Of a DNA stretch of 64,000 nucleotides, positions 44,691 to 54,420 are shown piece by piece. Source of the DNA: Streptomyces sp. NBC_00536. Lineage in GTDB: Bacteria > Actinomycetota > Actinomycetes > Streptomycetales > Streptomycetaceae. Position 1 is the first letter of the stretch. Every line of letters begins with the position of its first letter. The stretch lies in the NCBI RefSeq assembly GCF_036346295.1, contig NZ_CP107819.1, positions 1,178,001 to 1,242,000 of the forward strand. Direction: 5' to 3'. The notes beneath the pieces were generated by a model. That model had not been told where the DNA came from. It was given only the letters and a program-made list of their open reading frames with translations, and ran no database searches. Position numbers and translations under genes: made by a program.

Positions 44691-45431
44691 ACTCCGGGCG
44701 AGGCGCGTGGAGTCGGCCGTCCGGTCGACCGCCCATCCGGTCGCCGGCACCACCGCCAGCGCGGTGCACCAGCCACCGAGGACATCGGTCGGGTAGTGCG
44801 CTCCCAGGGCCACCTGCGCCCAGCCCATGGTGGCCCCGGCGACCAGCCCCGCGAGGAGCACGAGGAGCGTGCCGGCCGTCCGGCCGAGGCCGAACCGGCC
44901 GCTCGCGAACAGCGCCAGGGCGAGGGCGAGCGCGGTGAGGAAGGCGGTGTGCCCGCTCGGGTAGGACAGGTAGCCGCCGTGGATGGTGCGTCCCACGACG
45001 TGCTTGAGCAGCGTCGTCGTGCCGACGGCCACGGCGACTCCGGCGACGGCGAGCACGGCCGCACGGGGGCGCCGTAGCAGGAGCAGGCCCGTCACCACGG
45101 CCCCGACCAGCAGCACCGATCCGGTGGGCTCCCCCAGGAAGTCCATGACCTGGGCGACCTGCCACCAGGGCGGCCGCACACCGTCCACCACCGACTGGAT
45201 CCGCGCGTCCACCTCGGTGGGGCGGCCGCGGCCCGCGTACGCGAACCCGAGCCCGGTGACCAGCAGCGCGGCGAGGGCCGCGACCAGCCCGAGCCACCCG
45301 CGCAGCGGCGGGGGCAGCACCGCGGGCTCCGCCCGGCCGGTCACCGGCCCGCGCCGTCCGGTCGGGCCCTGGCCGGTTGAGTCCTGGCCGGACGGGCCCT
45401 GGCCGGACGGGCCCCGCACGAGCGATCCCAC
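44688..45431 (-). CDS. PAP2-family phosphatase (membrane)
   Basis: A 247-aa membrane protein with about six helices and the full PAP2 signature: KHVVGR (about 146), SYPSGHTAF (about 161) and GAHYPTDVLGG (about 214). Members dephosphorylate lipids such as undecaprenyl pyrophosphate, which would recycle the carrier used by the polysaccharide locus next door, though the gene faces the other way. The GTG at 45431 is used. The first about 35 residues are Gly-Pro-Ser-rich with near repeats (GPSGQGPSGQD). Confidence 0.86.
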   Translation of the reverse strand: MGSLVRGPSGQGPSGQDSTGQGPTGRRGPVTGRAEPAVLPPPLRGWLGLVAALAALLVTGLGFAYAGRGRPTEVDARIQSVVDGVRPPWWQVAQVMDFLGEPTGSVLLVGAVVTGLLLLRRPRAAVLAVAGVAVAVGTTTLLKHVVGRTIHGGYLSYPSGHTAFLTALALALALFASGRFGLGRTAGTLLVLLAGLVAGATMGWAQVALGAHYPTDVLGGWCTALAVVPATGWAVDRTADSTRLARS

Positions 45432-45572
45432 AGGCGCCCCCCGCTGTGTCCGGCCGACCCTCCGATGACCACAACTGCCCGGCGGACAACCGCTCTTCCA
45501 CGGGCATCGGGATCAGCCTCCGCTCGTCACCCTAACCAACAACCGGCCCCGGTCGCTGGATCCCGGGGAAAG

Positions 45573-47318
45573 CTACGGCGTCATCTCGTACGTCCCGGAC
45601 AGGGCCTCGACACGGGCCCAGACCCGCGCCGCGCGGTCCTCGTCGACGACCGGGCGGCGTACGGCGCCCAGCGCCCAGGCCTGCTGCGCTTCGGTGGCGG
45701 AGTCCTTGCCGTGGAGTTCGACGGCGTGTCCGGAGAAGTCGCGCACGAGGACGGAGAACAGCTCGTCGAGCACGGATGCGTCCAGGTCCGTCAGGCGGGC
45801 CTGCTCCAGGATCAGCTGGCCGTAGACCACCAGCGCGAACAGCTGGCCGACGGAGAGCAGGAAGTCCAGGTCGCGGCTCTGCTCCTCGTCGGGGGCGACG
45901 GTGGCGACGAACGCGCAGAGGGCGTCGGCCTGTTCGCGGAAGCGGGCGACGTTCGGGGTGTCCGCGTAGGCGTCGTAGGCGGTGCGCCAGTCGTGGAAGC
46001 GGACGGAGCCGAGGCCCCGGGCCGGTCCCTGCCGGAAGAGGAAGGCGTCGTCGGCCGCGTCGAGGCGGGTCGGCACGGCGGGGTAGTCGACCGGTTCCAG
46101 CAGGTGGTTGCGCATGAACTTGAGGATCAGCGCGAGGTTGACGTGGACGGTGCCTTCGAGCTTGGGCAGGCTCCGGATCTCGACGGCCGCCTCGGCGAAG
46201 TAGGTGTCCTTCTCGAAGCCCTTGGCCGCGATGACGTCCCACATCAGGTCGATGACCTTCTCGCCCTCCGTGGTCACCTTCATCTTCGTCATCGGGTTGA
46301 AGAGCAGGTACCGGCGGTCGTCGGGGCCGGCCGAGCGGAAGTAGTCGACGGCGCGGTCGCTGAACAGCTTCATGCCGACGAGGCGGACGTAGGCGTCGGC
46401 CAGTTCACGGCGCACGTGCGGGAAGGCGGTGACGGGGCGGCCGTAGAGGATGCGGTTCTGGGCGTGGGTGACGGCCTCGTACATCGCGTGTTCGCAGATG
46501 CCGATCGAGGCGGTGCAGAGGTTGAACTTGCCGACGTTGACGGTGTTGAGGGCGGCGTCGAAGGCGGCGCGGCCGGTGTGCAGGACGTCGTCCGGGGACA
46601 CCGGGTAGTCGACGAGGCGGAACTCGCTGACGTACTTGGAGGAGTCGACGACGTTCTGCACCAGCTGGTACGCCGGGTGGCGGCTGTCCGCGGCGAAGAA
46701 CACGTACCCGTCCGGGCCCTCGACGTCGGCGCGCCGGCCGAAGACGGAGACGAGTCCGGCGGCGTTGCCGTTGCCGATGTAGTACTTGGACCCGCCGGCC
46801 AGGAACCCGCCGTTGCCGTCGGGCTCCAGCAGCATGTCGGTGGAGTAGATGTCGGCGCCGTGGGTCCGCTCGGACAGGCCGAAGGCGAACACCTCGCCCT
46901 GCGCGAGGAGTTCGGCCGCGCGGTCGCGGGCGGCGGCGTTGTCGCTCTGCCAGACCGGGCCGAGGCCGAGGATGGTGACCTGCCACGCGTACCAGTAGTC
47001 GAGGCCGTAGAACCCGAGGATCTCGTTCAGGGCGGCGATCCGCGCGGTGTCCCACCGCCGGTCCTGCTCCCCCGGTTCTCCCTGGCCCTGCGGCCCGGCG
47101 GAGGCGGCGGCCGGGGTGAGGAAGGTGGCGAAGAGCCCTTCCTTGGCCGAGAAGGCGAGGAACTCCCCCAGCCAGGCCCGCGACCGGTAGTCCTCGATCA
47201 GCTTGCGCTTGCCGCGCGCCTCGAACCAGTCGACGGTGGCGCGCAGCAGCCTGCGGGTCTCGGGGTCGAAGTGCGCGGGATCGTAGGTGCGCGGGTTGAA
47301 CAGCAGTGAGTCGGCCAT
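45573..47318 (-). CDS. Acyl-CoA dehydrogenase
   Basis: A 581-aa flavoprotein of the acyl-CoA dehydrogenase/oxidase family. FAD-binding regions are seen around FGLSERTHGADIYSTD (about 143-158), with a helical C-terminal half. Its length is closer to acyl-CoA oxidase-type members than to the usual about 380-aa dehydrogenases. ATG 47318 is chosen because MADSLLFNPRTYDP is the natural N-terminus and GAAGG precedes it; the open frame upstream is noise. It lies 50 bp after the PadR gene on the same strand, so both are probably one PadR-controlled operon. Confidence 0.87.
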   Translation of the reverse strand: MADSLLFNPRTYDPAHFDPETRRLLRATVDWFEARGKRKLIEDYRSRAWLGEFLAFSAKEGLFATFLTPAAASAGPQGQGEPGEQDRRWDTARIAALNEILGFYGLDYWYAWQVTILGLGPVWQSDNAAARDRAAELLAQGEVFAFGLSERTHGADIYSTDMLLEPDGNGGFLAGGSKYYIGNGNAAGLVSVFGRRADVEGPDGYVFFAADSRHPAYQLVQNVVDSSKYVSEFRLVDYPVSPDDVLHTGRAAFDAALNTVNVGKFNLCTASIGICEHAMYEAVTHAQNRILYGRPVTAFPHVRRELADAYVRLVGMKLFSDRAVDYFRSAGPDDRRYLLFNPMTKMKVTTEGEKVIDLMWDVIAAKGFEKDTYFAEAAVEIRSLPKLEGTVHVNLALILKFMRNHLLEPVDYPAVPTRLDAADDAFLFRQGPARGLGSVRFHDWRTAYDAYADTPNVARFREQADALCAFVATVAPDEEQSRDLDFLLSVGQLFALVVYGQLILEQARLTDLDASVLDELFSVLVRDFSGHAVELHGKDSATEAQQAWALGAVRRPVVDEDRAARVWARVEALSGTYEMTP

Positions 47319-47368
47319 GAGTTCACCTTCGGAGGAGGGTTCGGGAGGGCGGGAGGGCGGGCAGGGGT

Positions 47369-47935
47369 TCAGGCTGAGGGGGGTGTCGTGGAGAGGCGGT
47401 GGAGCGTGGCGAGGACGTCGTCCAGCCAGGCGAGCGTCATCCGCTCGTAGGCGATGCCGCCGCGCAGCACGACGTGCTGGAGCTCCTGCCCGGTGTCGAG
47501 CGGGGCGGGGGCCTCGGGTCCGGTGAAGTCGCGCAGCTCCCCGGCGAGGTAGTGCGCGAGCCGCTCGCCGTGCACCTGGTGGTGCCGTTCGACCTCGCGG
47601 ATCAGCGCGGCCGGGTCGTCGAAGGCCGCGCCCCGGATCTTCACGGCGAGGTCGTGGCGCAGGCTCTCGGGTTCGATCGGCTGGTGCAGCCACTGGGAGA
47701 GGAGCGCGCGGCCGGGGGCGGCGACGGAGTACTCCTTCTTGTCCGGCCGGGCCTGCTGCGGCACCTCGCGGACGGTGAGCAGTCCGGCCTGCTCCATGCG
47801 CCCCACGACCCGGTAGATCTGCTGGTGGGTGGCGGTCCAGAAGTAGCCGATGGACCGGTCGAAGCGCCGGGCGAGGTCGTAGCCGGAGCCCGGCATCTCC
47901 AGCAGGGAGACGAGGATCGCGTGATCGAGAGCCAT
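47369..47935 (-). CDS. PadR-family transcriptional regulator
   Basis: A 188-aa regulator with the PadR winged helix (MALDHAILVSLLEMPGSGYD and THQQIYRVVGRMEQAGLL) and a helical C-terminal dimerisation domain. PadR proteins repress their targets until a small ligand binds. A perfect inverted repeat lies 12 bp upstream of its start, consistent with autoregulation. The acyl-CoA dehydrogenase gene follows downstream and is the likely co-regulated target. Confidence 0.9.
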   Translation of the reverse strand: MALDHAILVSLLEMPGSGYDLARRFDRSIGYFWTATHQQIYRVVGRMEQAGLLTVREVPQQARPDKKEYSVAAPGRALLSQWLHQPIEPESLRHDLAVKIRGAAFDDPAALIREVERHHQVHGERLAHYLAGELRDFTGPEAPAPLDTGQELQHVVLRGGIAYERMTLAWLDDVLATLHRLSTTPPSA

Positions 47936-47947
47936 ACCCCGATCCTT

Positions 47948-47967
47948 CTATGCACCTCGTTGCATAG
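47948..47967. promoter_or_regulatory. Putative PadR operator
   Basis: CTATGCA-CCTCGT-TGCATAG is a perfect inverted repeat with 7-bp arms, similar to PadR boxes with ATGCA/TGCAT half-sites. It lies 12 bp upstream of the padR start codon, where a bound repressor would block its own operon. Confidence 0.7.
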
Positions 47968-48030
47968 ACAAGGGCCGACGCCCCGGTGAGACACGGCTCA
48001 CCCGGGGCGTCGGCCCGGTTCCCGTTGGTC

Positions 48031-48420
48031 TCACACCGCCGCGGCGGCCGGGCCGTCGGCGGGCGCGCGGCGGGTGACGGCGCTCAGCCGGGCCATCAGT
48101 TCGTCCATGCTGAAGGGCTTGGTGACGTAGTCGTCGGCGCCCGCGTCGAGCGCCTGGATCTTCTCGTGCGAACCGTGGCGGGCGGAGACCACCAGGATCG
48201 GCACCTTCGACCACAGGCGCAGCCGCTTGATCACCTCGACCCCGTCCATGTCGGGCAGCCCGAGGTCGAGCACGACCGCGTCCGGGCGGCGGGCCGCCAC
48301 GGAGTCCAGGGCGGTGGTCCCGTCCCCCGCGCAGTCGACGTCGTAGTTCCGCGCCTTCAGATTGATGACCATCAGCCGCACGAGCCGCGGTTCGTCATCC
48401 ACCACCAGCACCCGGGGCAT
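48031..48420 (-). CDS. Stand-alone response-regulator receiver domain protein
   Basis: A 129-aa CheY-like receiver with all hallmarks: acidic pair DDE (about 8-10), phospho-acceptor Asp in VVLDLGLPDMDG (about 52), the conserved Ser in VVSARHG and the lysine in YVTKPFSMDEL. It resembles the N-terminal half of KdpE/OmpR-type regulators but ends after an Ala-Pro tail with no DNA-binding domain. No histidine kinase is adjacent. ATG 48420 has AGGAAGG upstream. It may act by protein-protein contact. Confidence 0.85.
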   Translation of the reverse strand: MPRVLVVDDEPRLVRLMVINLKARNYDVDCAGDGTTALDSVAARRPDAVVLDLGLPDMDGVEVIKRLRLWSKVPILVVSARHGSHEKIQALDAGADDYVTKPFSMDELMARLSAVTRRAPADGPAAAAV

Positions 48421-48573
48421 CGGCGTGCCGCCTTCCTGTCGTCATGGCCGGGAGCCCTGATGGGGTCCCCGCCTACGACGGTGCCCCGCGGAAGGAGCCG
48501 GTAGCGGCAGGCGCGGCAGGCCTTGACGACGTCCTTACGGCGGCGCGCCCGGCCTTGACGCGCTCGCTACGGC

Positions 48574-50625
48574 CTACTCCCAGTCGTCCCACGGCGGGTC
48601 CATCTCGTCCAGGTCGAAGGGCGGTTCGTCGGCGTCGGACGCCATGGGCCGCGCTTCGGCCGCCGCGCGCCCGGGCCGGGACGGTGCGGCGGAGGGCGGT
48701 GCGGCAGGGGCCGGGACGGCGGGAGCGGCAGGAGCAGCGGGGGCGATGGAGCCCGCCCCGGCCGTCCCCGGCGCGGCGCACTCCGCCAGGGTGGCGAGGA
48801 CGCCCTCGGCGTACTTGGTCAGCTTGGCCTCACCGATGCCGCCGATGGTGCCCAGCTCCTCCGCCGAGGCCGGCAGCCGGGTCGCGATCTCGCGCAGCGT
48901 GGCGTCGTGGAAGACGACGTACGCCGGTACGCCCTGCTCCTTGGCCGTCGCGGCCCGCCAGGTGCGCAGGGCCAGGAAGACCGGTTCGGCCGCGGCGGGC
49001 AGGTCGACCGGGACGCGCGCGCCCTTCCCGGAGCGCGATCCGGACTCCTTGCGGGCCGCCGCGGCGACCGCCTTCTCCTTCCGCATCAGGACGCTGCGGC
49101 GCCCTCCCAGCACCTCACCGCTGCCTTCCGAGAGCACGAGCGTGCCGTACTCGCCCTCCACCGACAGCAGCCGCAGCGCCAGCAGCTGGCGCACGACCCC
49201 GCGCCACTCGGCGGTGCTCAGGTCCACCCCGATGCCGAACACCGAGAGCGCGTCGTGGTCGAACTGGATGACCTTGGCCGTCTTCTTGCCCTGCAGGATG
49301 TCGATGATCTGACCGGCGCCGAACTTCTGCCGCCGTTCGTTCGCCAGCCGCCACACGGTGGACAGCAGCTTCTGCGCCGCGACCGTGCCGTCCCAGGACT
49401 CGGCGGGCGTCAGGCACGTATCGCAGTTGCCGCAGGGCTCGCCCGACTGCCCGAAGTACTCCAGCAGCCGGGTCCGGCGGCAGTCGACCGTCTCGCACAG
49501 CGCCAGCATGGCGTCCAGGTGCATGCCCAGGGAGCGGCGGCGCGCCTCGTCGCCCTCGGAGCCTTCGATGAGCTTGCGCTGCTGCACCACGTCCTGCAGG
49601 CCGTACGCCAGCCAGGCCGTGGCGGGCTCGCCGTCGCGGCCGGCGCGGCCGGTCTCCTGGTAGTAGCCCTCGACGGACTTCGGCAGGTCGAGGTGGGCCA
49701 CGAACCGTACGTCCGGCTTGTCGATGCCCATGCCGAAGGCGATCGTGGCCACCACCACGATCCCGTCCTCCCGCAGGAAGCGCGACTGGTTCGCCGCCCG
49801 CGCCCGGGCGTCCATGCCCGCGTGGTAGGCCACGGCGTCGATGCCCTGCTCCACGAGGAACGCGGCGGTCTTCTCCACCGAGGACCGCGAGAGGCAGTAG
49901 ACGACTCCGGCGTCCCCGTCGTGCTCGGTGCGGATCAGCTCCAGCAGCTGCTTGAGCGGGTTGTTCTTCGGGGCGATGCGGTACTGGATGTTCGGCCGGT
50001 CGAAGCTGGCGACGAAGTGCCGGGCGTCTTCCAGACCGAGCCGGGTCACGATCTCGGCGTGCGTGGCCGCGGTGGCCGTCGCGGTCAGGGCGATCCGCGG
50101 GACCTTCGGCCAGCGCTCGTGCAGCATCGACAGGGCGAGGTAGTCGGGCCGGAAGTCGTGACCCCACTGGGCGACGCAGTGTGCCTCGTCGATCGCGAAG
50201 AGCGAGACCTTGCCGCGGTCGAGCAGCCGCTGCGCGCTCTCGGTGCGCAGCCGCTCGGGGGCCAGGTAGAGCAGGTCCAGCTCGTCGGCGAGGAAGGCCC
50301 GCTCGACGGCCAGCCGCTCCTCGAAGTCCTGTGTGGAATTGAGGAATCCGGCCCGCACCCCGAGCGCGGTGAGCGCGTTCACCTGGTCCTGCATCAGCGC
50401 GATGAGCGGCGAGATCACGACGCCCGTGCCTTCTCTGACGAGCGCCGGGATCTGGTAGCAGAGCGACTTGCCGCCGCCGGTCGGCATCAGGACGAGGGCG
50501 TCACCGCCGCCGACGACCTGCTCGATGATCTCCTGCTGCTCACCGCGGAAGGAGCTGTATCCGAAGACGCGGTGCAGTACCTGCAGGGCATCGGAGAGGT
50601 CGGGGGAAGCGTCCGGAAGGGCCAT
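48574..50625 (-). CDS. recQ: ATP-dependent DNA helicase RecQ
   Basis: A 683-aa superfamily 2 helicase that unwinds DNA 3'-5' in recombination and repair. It has motif [13 protein letters not shown] (about 47-58), motif [17 protein letters not shown], motif [11 protein letters not shown], a zinc-binding RQC cysteine set ([16 protein letters not shown] and CGNCDTC), the winged helix, and an HRDC domain (about 530-610). The C-terminal about 70 residues are Ala-Pro-rich and acidic. All helicase motifs are intact, so it should be active. Confidence 0.95.
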   Translation of the reverse strand: MALPDASPDLSDALQVLHRVFGYSSFRGEQQEIIEQVVGGGDALVLMPTGGGKSLCYQIPALVREGTGVVISPLIALMQDQVNALTALGVRAGFLNSTQDFEERLAVERAFLADELDLLYLAPERLRTESAQRLLDRGKVSLFAIDEAHCVAQWGHDFRPDYLALSMLHERWPKVPRIALTATATAATHAEIVTRLGLEDARHFVASFDRPNIQYRIAPKNNPLKQLLELIRTEHDGDAGVVYCLSRSSVEKTAAFLVEQGIDAVAYHAGMDARARAANQSRFLREDGIVVVATIAFGMGIDKPDVRFVAHLDLPKSVEGYYQETGRAGRDGEPATAWLAYGLQDVVQQRKLIEGSEGDEARRRSLGMHLDAMLALCETVDCRRTRLLEYFGQSGEPCGNCDTCLTPAESWDGTVAAQKLLSTVWRLANERRQKFGAGQIIDILQGKKTAKVIQFDHDALSVFGIGVDLSTAEWRGVVRQLLALRLLSVEGEYGTLVLSEGSGEVLGGRRSVLMRKEKAVAAAARKESGSRSGKGARVPVDLPAAAEPVFLALRTWRAATAKEQGVPAYVVFHDATLREIATRLPASAEELGTIGGIGEAKLTKYAEGVLATLAECAAPGTAGAGSIAPAAPAAPAVPAPAAPPSAAPSRPGRAAAEARPMASDADEPPFDLDEMDPPWDDWE

Positions 50626-50768
50626 CCGTGAAGCCTAGCCGCACCTGCCGACACCCGGCTCCGCCCGCCGGAACCTGTGGACAACTCCGGGCGCGCGGAC
50701 GATCCCGCTTCTTTTTGACGCGGACACGGCGACACTGGGGTGAGAGCGAGGAACCGAGGGGGGATCAC

Positions 50769-51827
50769 ATGGAAACGGGTGACCTGGCGGCACTGGCGGC
50801 CCGGATCGTCGCGGGCATGGCGACCGGCGTGGGGCAGGCCGTCACCGAGGCGGTGTCCGCTCTCGTACGGGCCCGGCTCGGCGGGTCGGAGCACGGCGCG
50901 CGGGCGCTGGCCGACAACGACGTCGCCGCGCTGAGTTCGGCCATCGAAACGGAGCTGGCCGCGGATCCGGCCTTCGAGGGGCGCCTGAACACCGCGCTGA
51001 CGGTGACGCACACACAGAACACCGGTGGAGTGAACGTCACGGGGAGCACGCTCAAGCGCAGCCAGATCGCGCTCGGCCCGCTGAGCATCACGACGAACAA
51101 CAACAACCGCACGTCGTTGGCCGGTCTGGCGGTGGTCCTCTTGGCACTGATCGCGTTCGCGGTCTTCGGAGCCGTGCACCTGTTCGCCGGGGACGACCCG
51201 CCCGCGGACGCGCCGGGCCCGGGCGGTGTGGCCGGGGCCCGCCCGGGGGGCGGGAGCGGCGGCCCGGGCGCCGACGCGGGGAAGGAGACGGCCGGGGACC
51301 GGAAGAAGGCCGTGGCGTTCGTTCCCGAGGCGCTCGGCACCCTGATCGTCCCGGACATCGGCGCCATGCCCGCCGGATGGTCCCTCGTCTCCCCCGCCAA
51401 GGTCGACCGCCTTGACGGGTCTTGCGATCCCAGCCCGGCGTGCGAGCGGGCTCCCTACCGGGTGGAAGCCGATTTCGGAGCGCCGACCGGAACGGGCGGA
51501 ACGGGCGGCGCCGCCGGCACCCGTGGAATCGGGATCGAAGTGTTTCCCACGCAGGACGCCGAGGCCGCCACGACGATCACCACGTGGGAAACGGGTCCGG
51601 GTCACGGCTGGACGACCACGTCCTTCCCTCCCGTGGGCGACAACACCAGTGCGCTGGCCCAAGGCACGGCCCTCGCCCTGAAGTTCCGCGTCGGCGCCGT
51701 CTGCGTCCGCGTGACGGGCCACGGGGTGGACACCACCATGCTGGAGACGGTCGCGAGGACCGTCGCCGAGCGGGCCCAGCAGGCCCAGAACGGCGAGCGC
51801 CCCACCGCCACCGTCCACTCCGGCTGA
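50769..51827 (+). CDS. Membrane-anchored hypothetical protein with extracytoplasmic domain
   Basis: A 352-aa protein with an N-terminal helical cytoplasmic part, a short beta-type stretch (NTGGVNVTGSTLKRSQIALG, about 78-97), one transmembrane helix (about 116-140) and a C-terminal extracytoplasmic domain of about 200 residues after a Gly-Pro linker. The outer domain contains a possible disulfide pair (CDPSPAC). ATG 50769 is preceded by GAGGGGGG. I do not recognise a family. The gene is divergent from recQ and convergent with the universal stress protein gene. Confidence 0.7.
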   Translation: METGDLAALAARIVAGMATGVGQAVTEAVSALVRARLGGSEHGARALADNDVAALSSAIETELAADPAFEGRLNTALTVTHTQNTGGVNVTGSTLKRSQIALGPLSITTNNNNRTSLAGLAVVLLALIAFAVFGAVHLFAGDDPPADAPGPGGVAGARPGGGSGGPGADAGKETAGDRKKAVAFVPEALGTLIVPDIGAMPAGWSLVSPAKVDRLDGSCDPSPACERAPYRVEADFGAPTGTGGTGGAAGTRGIGIEVFPTQDAEAATTITTWETGPGHGWTTTSFPPVGDNTSALAQGTALALKFRVGAVCVRVTGHGVDTTMLETVARTVAERAQQAQNGERPTATVHSG

Positions 51828-51845
51828 GACGGACCGCCCGGCCGG

Positions 51846-52373
51846 TCAGGGGGTGAGTTCGCGGGGGTCCAGGGGGAGGTGCCAGAGGTTGCGGCGGTGT
51901 ACGGAGTCCAGGGCCGCCTGGAGCGGGGACGGGGGCACGGCCAGGACGGGGCAGGTGGCGTGGGCCAGGCAGTAGCGGGCCACGGACGGGCGGACCAGGC
52001 GGCGCAGCGGGGCGCGGGATCCCGTGCCCACCACGAGCAGGTCCGCCGGGTCGCGGGCGGTGGCGTCGACGAGGGCCGCGCCCGGGGTTCCCCGGACCGC
52101 GACGCCGCCGAGCGGGACGCCCGGCGGCGCGGTGCCGAAGGCGGTGTCGAGGACCTCGCGCAGCCGGTCGACGGCCGCGGTGCGGCAGGCCGACAGGACC
52201 GTGGTTCCGGCGCCGCCCCGGCTCCCGAGGTCACCGCCCGGCGGCCGCCAGGCCAGGACGACCCACAGCTCGGCGCCGCGCACGCGGGCCTCGGCGGCGG
52301 CCCGGTGCAGGGCCGCCAGACTCCCCGGACTCCCGGTGGCCCCGACCACGACCCTCGGTGCGGCTCCTCGCAC
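51846..52373 (-). CDS. Universal stress protein (UspA family)
   Basis: A 175-aa Usp-fold protein. It starts with VVVGATGSPGSLAALHRA and ends its core with LLVVGTGSRAPLRRLVRPSV and CPVLAV. The ATP-binding Usp motif G-x2-G-x9-G(S/T) is altered (Pro where the second Gly would be), so nucleotide binding is uncertain. It is cytoplasmic. It converges with the membrane-anchored hypothetical gene across an 18-bp gap. Confidence 0.82.
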   Translation of the reverse strand: MRGAAPRVVVGATGSPGSLAALHRAAAEARVRGAELWVVLAWRPPGGDLGSRGGAGTTVLSACRTAAVDRLREVLDTAFGTAPPGVPLGGVAVRGTPGAALVDATARDPADLLVVGTGSRAPLRRLVRPSVARYCLAHATCPVLAVPPSPLQAALDSVHRRNLWHLPLDPRELTP

Positions 52374-52686
52374 GGCGTCCTCCCTCTCCCACGGCCCCGG
52401 CGCGGTCCGTCCCCCGCCTCCACCGGTCCCATGGAAGGGCCGCGGCGGCGCGGGGGCGCGGTCGCTGACGCCTTCCTGACGCGGAGATCCGTAACCCTTA
52501 CGGGTTCCTGATGCCGCCCGGCGCGCACCGTCAGTGATCCGTCAGGACACGGCCGGTCGCCGTATGGGTCGCGTTACGGGGTGGGCGCGCGGGCCCGGCC
52601 GCGGGGATAGCTTCGGAAGCCACGTCCGGGCCGCCTCCCCGCGGTCCGGGCGTCAACTGCCGTTCGTACCGCGCCGGGAGGGCCCC

Positions 52687-53055
52687 ATGTGTCTGATCCA
52701 GTACGCCGACGATCCCGAGCCCGAGGAACCGGTCCCGGCCGGGCTCCTGTACGTACCCACCCGGCCGGGAGGGGCACACCTGGTGGTGCGGCTGTTCCGC
52801 ACCCCGCTGGGAACGCGCACCGCCGTCGGCTTCACCAGCCCGGACCGGCTGGCCGCCACCCTCGGCGCCGCCCAGCCCTGGATCCGGCTCTCCGAGGCCG
52901 CGCTGCGGTCGATGGCCGCACCGCTCGGCGCGGACCTGCTGACGGTCGACCCGACGCTCACCGCTCCCCCGGTCGCGTCCGTCGCCCCCGCGGCCACCGG
53001 GCCCGCGGAGGAACCGGCTCCGCAGGCGCCCGAGACCACCGCCCGGACCGCCTGA
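52687..53055 (+). CDS. SAV_915-like small protein
   Basis: A 122-aa protein with LFRTPLGTRTAVGFTSPDRL followed by WIRLSEAALRSMAAPLG, the pattern I associate with the Streptomyces SAV_915 family of unknown function. The C-terminal about 40 residues are Ala-Pro-rich. ATG 52687 follows GGGAGG. It lies 12 bp before the decarboxylase gene, so both are probably co-transcribed. Confidence 0.75.
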   Translation: MCLIQYADDPEPEEPVPAGLLYVPTRPGGAHLVVRLFRTPLGTRTAVGFTSPDRLAATLGAAQPWIRLSEAALRSMAAPLGADLLTVDPTLTAPPVASVAPAATGPAEEPAPQAPETTARTA

Positions 53056-53067
53056 AAGGGATCGCAC

Positions 53068-54402
53068 ATGACCATCACCGCCCCGGCCGATGCTCCGGCC
53101 AATGCCGGCGAGCTGTCCATATGGCCCGCGTCCACGACCCCGCTCCCGCACGGCGGCCTGGCCGTCGGCGGGGTACCGCTCGGCGAGATCGCCGACCGCT
53201 TCGACACACCGGTGTACATCCTGGACGAGGGCGAGGTGCGCGCCCGCTGCCGCACCTACCGGGACGCGTTCCCCGACGCCGACGTGCTGTACGCCGCGAA
53301 GGCCTTCCTCTCCCGCGCCATGGTGCGCTGGGTGGACGAGGAGGGGCTCGGCCTGGACGTGTGCTCGGCCGGGGAGCTGGAACTCGCCGTCACCGCCGGT
53401 TTCCCGCCCGAGCGGATCGTGCTGCACGGCAACGCGAAGTCGCCCCGCGACCTGGAGGCGGCGCTGCGGCTCGGCGTGGGGCGGATCGTGATCGACGGTC
53501 CGTCCGAGATCGCGCGGATCGCGGCCGCCATGGGCCCCGGCGGGCACCAGAAGGTCATGGTGCGGGTGGTGCCCGGCGTTTCGGCGGGCGCCCACGACAA
53601 GATCCGTACCGGTACGGACGGCCAGAAGTTCGGCCTGTCCCTCACCGACGGGGGCGCGCAGCACGCGATCACCCGGGTCCTCGGCCAGCCCCAGCTCGAA
53701 CTCACCGGACTGCACTGCCACATCGGCTCGCAGATCTCCGACGTGAAGCCCTATCTGGTGGCGCTGCGCCGCCTGGTGGGCCTGATGGCGCGGATCCGGG
53801 ACGCGCACGGGGTGATCCTGCCCGAGCTGGACATGGGCGGCGGCCACGCCGTCGCCTACCGGCCGGGCGAGCCCGCCCTCGACCTCACCGCGCTCGCGCG
53901 CGGGCTCCGCGCGGAGCTGGCCGAGGGCTGCGCGGCCGCCGGGCTGAGCGTGCCGCGCCTCGCCGTCGAGCCGGGGCGGGCCGTCGTCGGCCCGGCCGGT
54001 GTGGCCGTCTACCGGGTGCTCGCCGTCAAGCGCACGGGAGACACGGTGTTCGTGGCGGTCGACGGGGGCATGAGTGACAACCCGCGGCCCGCCCTGTACG
54101 GGGTGCGCTACGCGCCCCGCCTGATCGGCCGCCACTCGACGGCCGGGCCGTGCACCGCGACCGTCGTCGGCCGCCACTGCGAGGCGGGCGACGTGCTGGC
54201 GACCGATGTGGAACTGCCGGGGGACGTCCATCCCGGGGACCTGCTCGCCGTACCGGTGGCGGGCGCGTACCAGCTGTCCATGGCCTCCGGCTACAACCTC
54301 GTCGGGCGCCCCGCGGTCGTCGCCGTGCACGAGGGCACGGCCCGGCTCCTGGTCCGGCGCGAGACGCTGGAGGACTTCCGCGGCCGGGACGTCGGCGCGT
54401 AG
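53068..54402 (+). CDS. lysA: Diaminopimelate decarboxylase homologue (PLP, fold type III)
   Basis: A 444-aa PLP decarboxylase of the DapDC/ornithine decarboxylase group, the last step of lysine synthesis. The PLP lysine lies in YAAKAFLSRAM (about 76-86). Other signatures are GLHCHIGSQI, DMGGGHAVAYRPG and EPGRAVVGPAG; the second-subunit catalytic Cys is in GRHCEAGDVL. A second copy of lysA would suggest supply to the adjacent pathway. It faces the PPTase gene tail to tail with an 18-bp gap. Confidence 0.85.
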   Translation: MTITAPADAPANAGELSIWPASTTPLPHGGLAVGGVPLGEIADRFDTPVYILDEGEVRARCRTYRDAFPDADVLYAAKAFLSRAMVRWVDEEGLGLDVCSAGELELAVTAGFPPERIVLHGNAKSPRDLEAALRLGVGRIVIDGPSEIARIAAAMGPGGHQKVMVRVVPGVSAGAHDKIRTGTDGQKFGLSLTDGGAQHAITRVLGQPQLELTGLHCHIGSQISDVKPYLVALRRLVGLMARIRDAHGVILPELDMGGGHAVAYRPGEPALDLTALARGLRAELAEGCAAAGLSVPRLAVEPGRAVVGPAGVAVYRVLAVKRTGDTVFVAVDGGMSDNPRPALYGVRYAPRLIGRHSTAGPCTATVVGRHCEAGDVLATDVELPGDVHPGDLLAVPVAGAYQLSMASGYNLVGRPAVVAVHEGTARLLVRRETLEDFRGRDVGA

Positions 54403-54420
54403 GCCCGCTGCGGTACGGGG

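Noticed and set aside
53068..54402. Decarboxylase as a confirmed part of the aa:CP ligase pathway
   Set aside because: It is adjacent but convergent and separately promoted; membership is only a possibility, so it was annotated as an ordinary decarboxylase.
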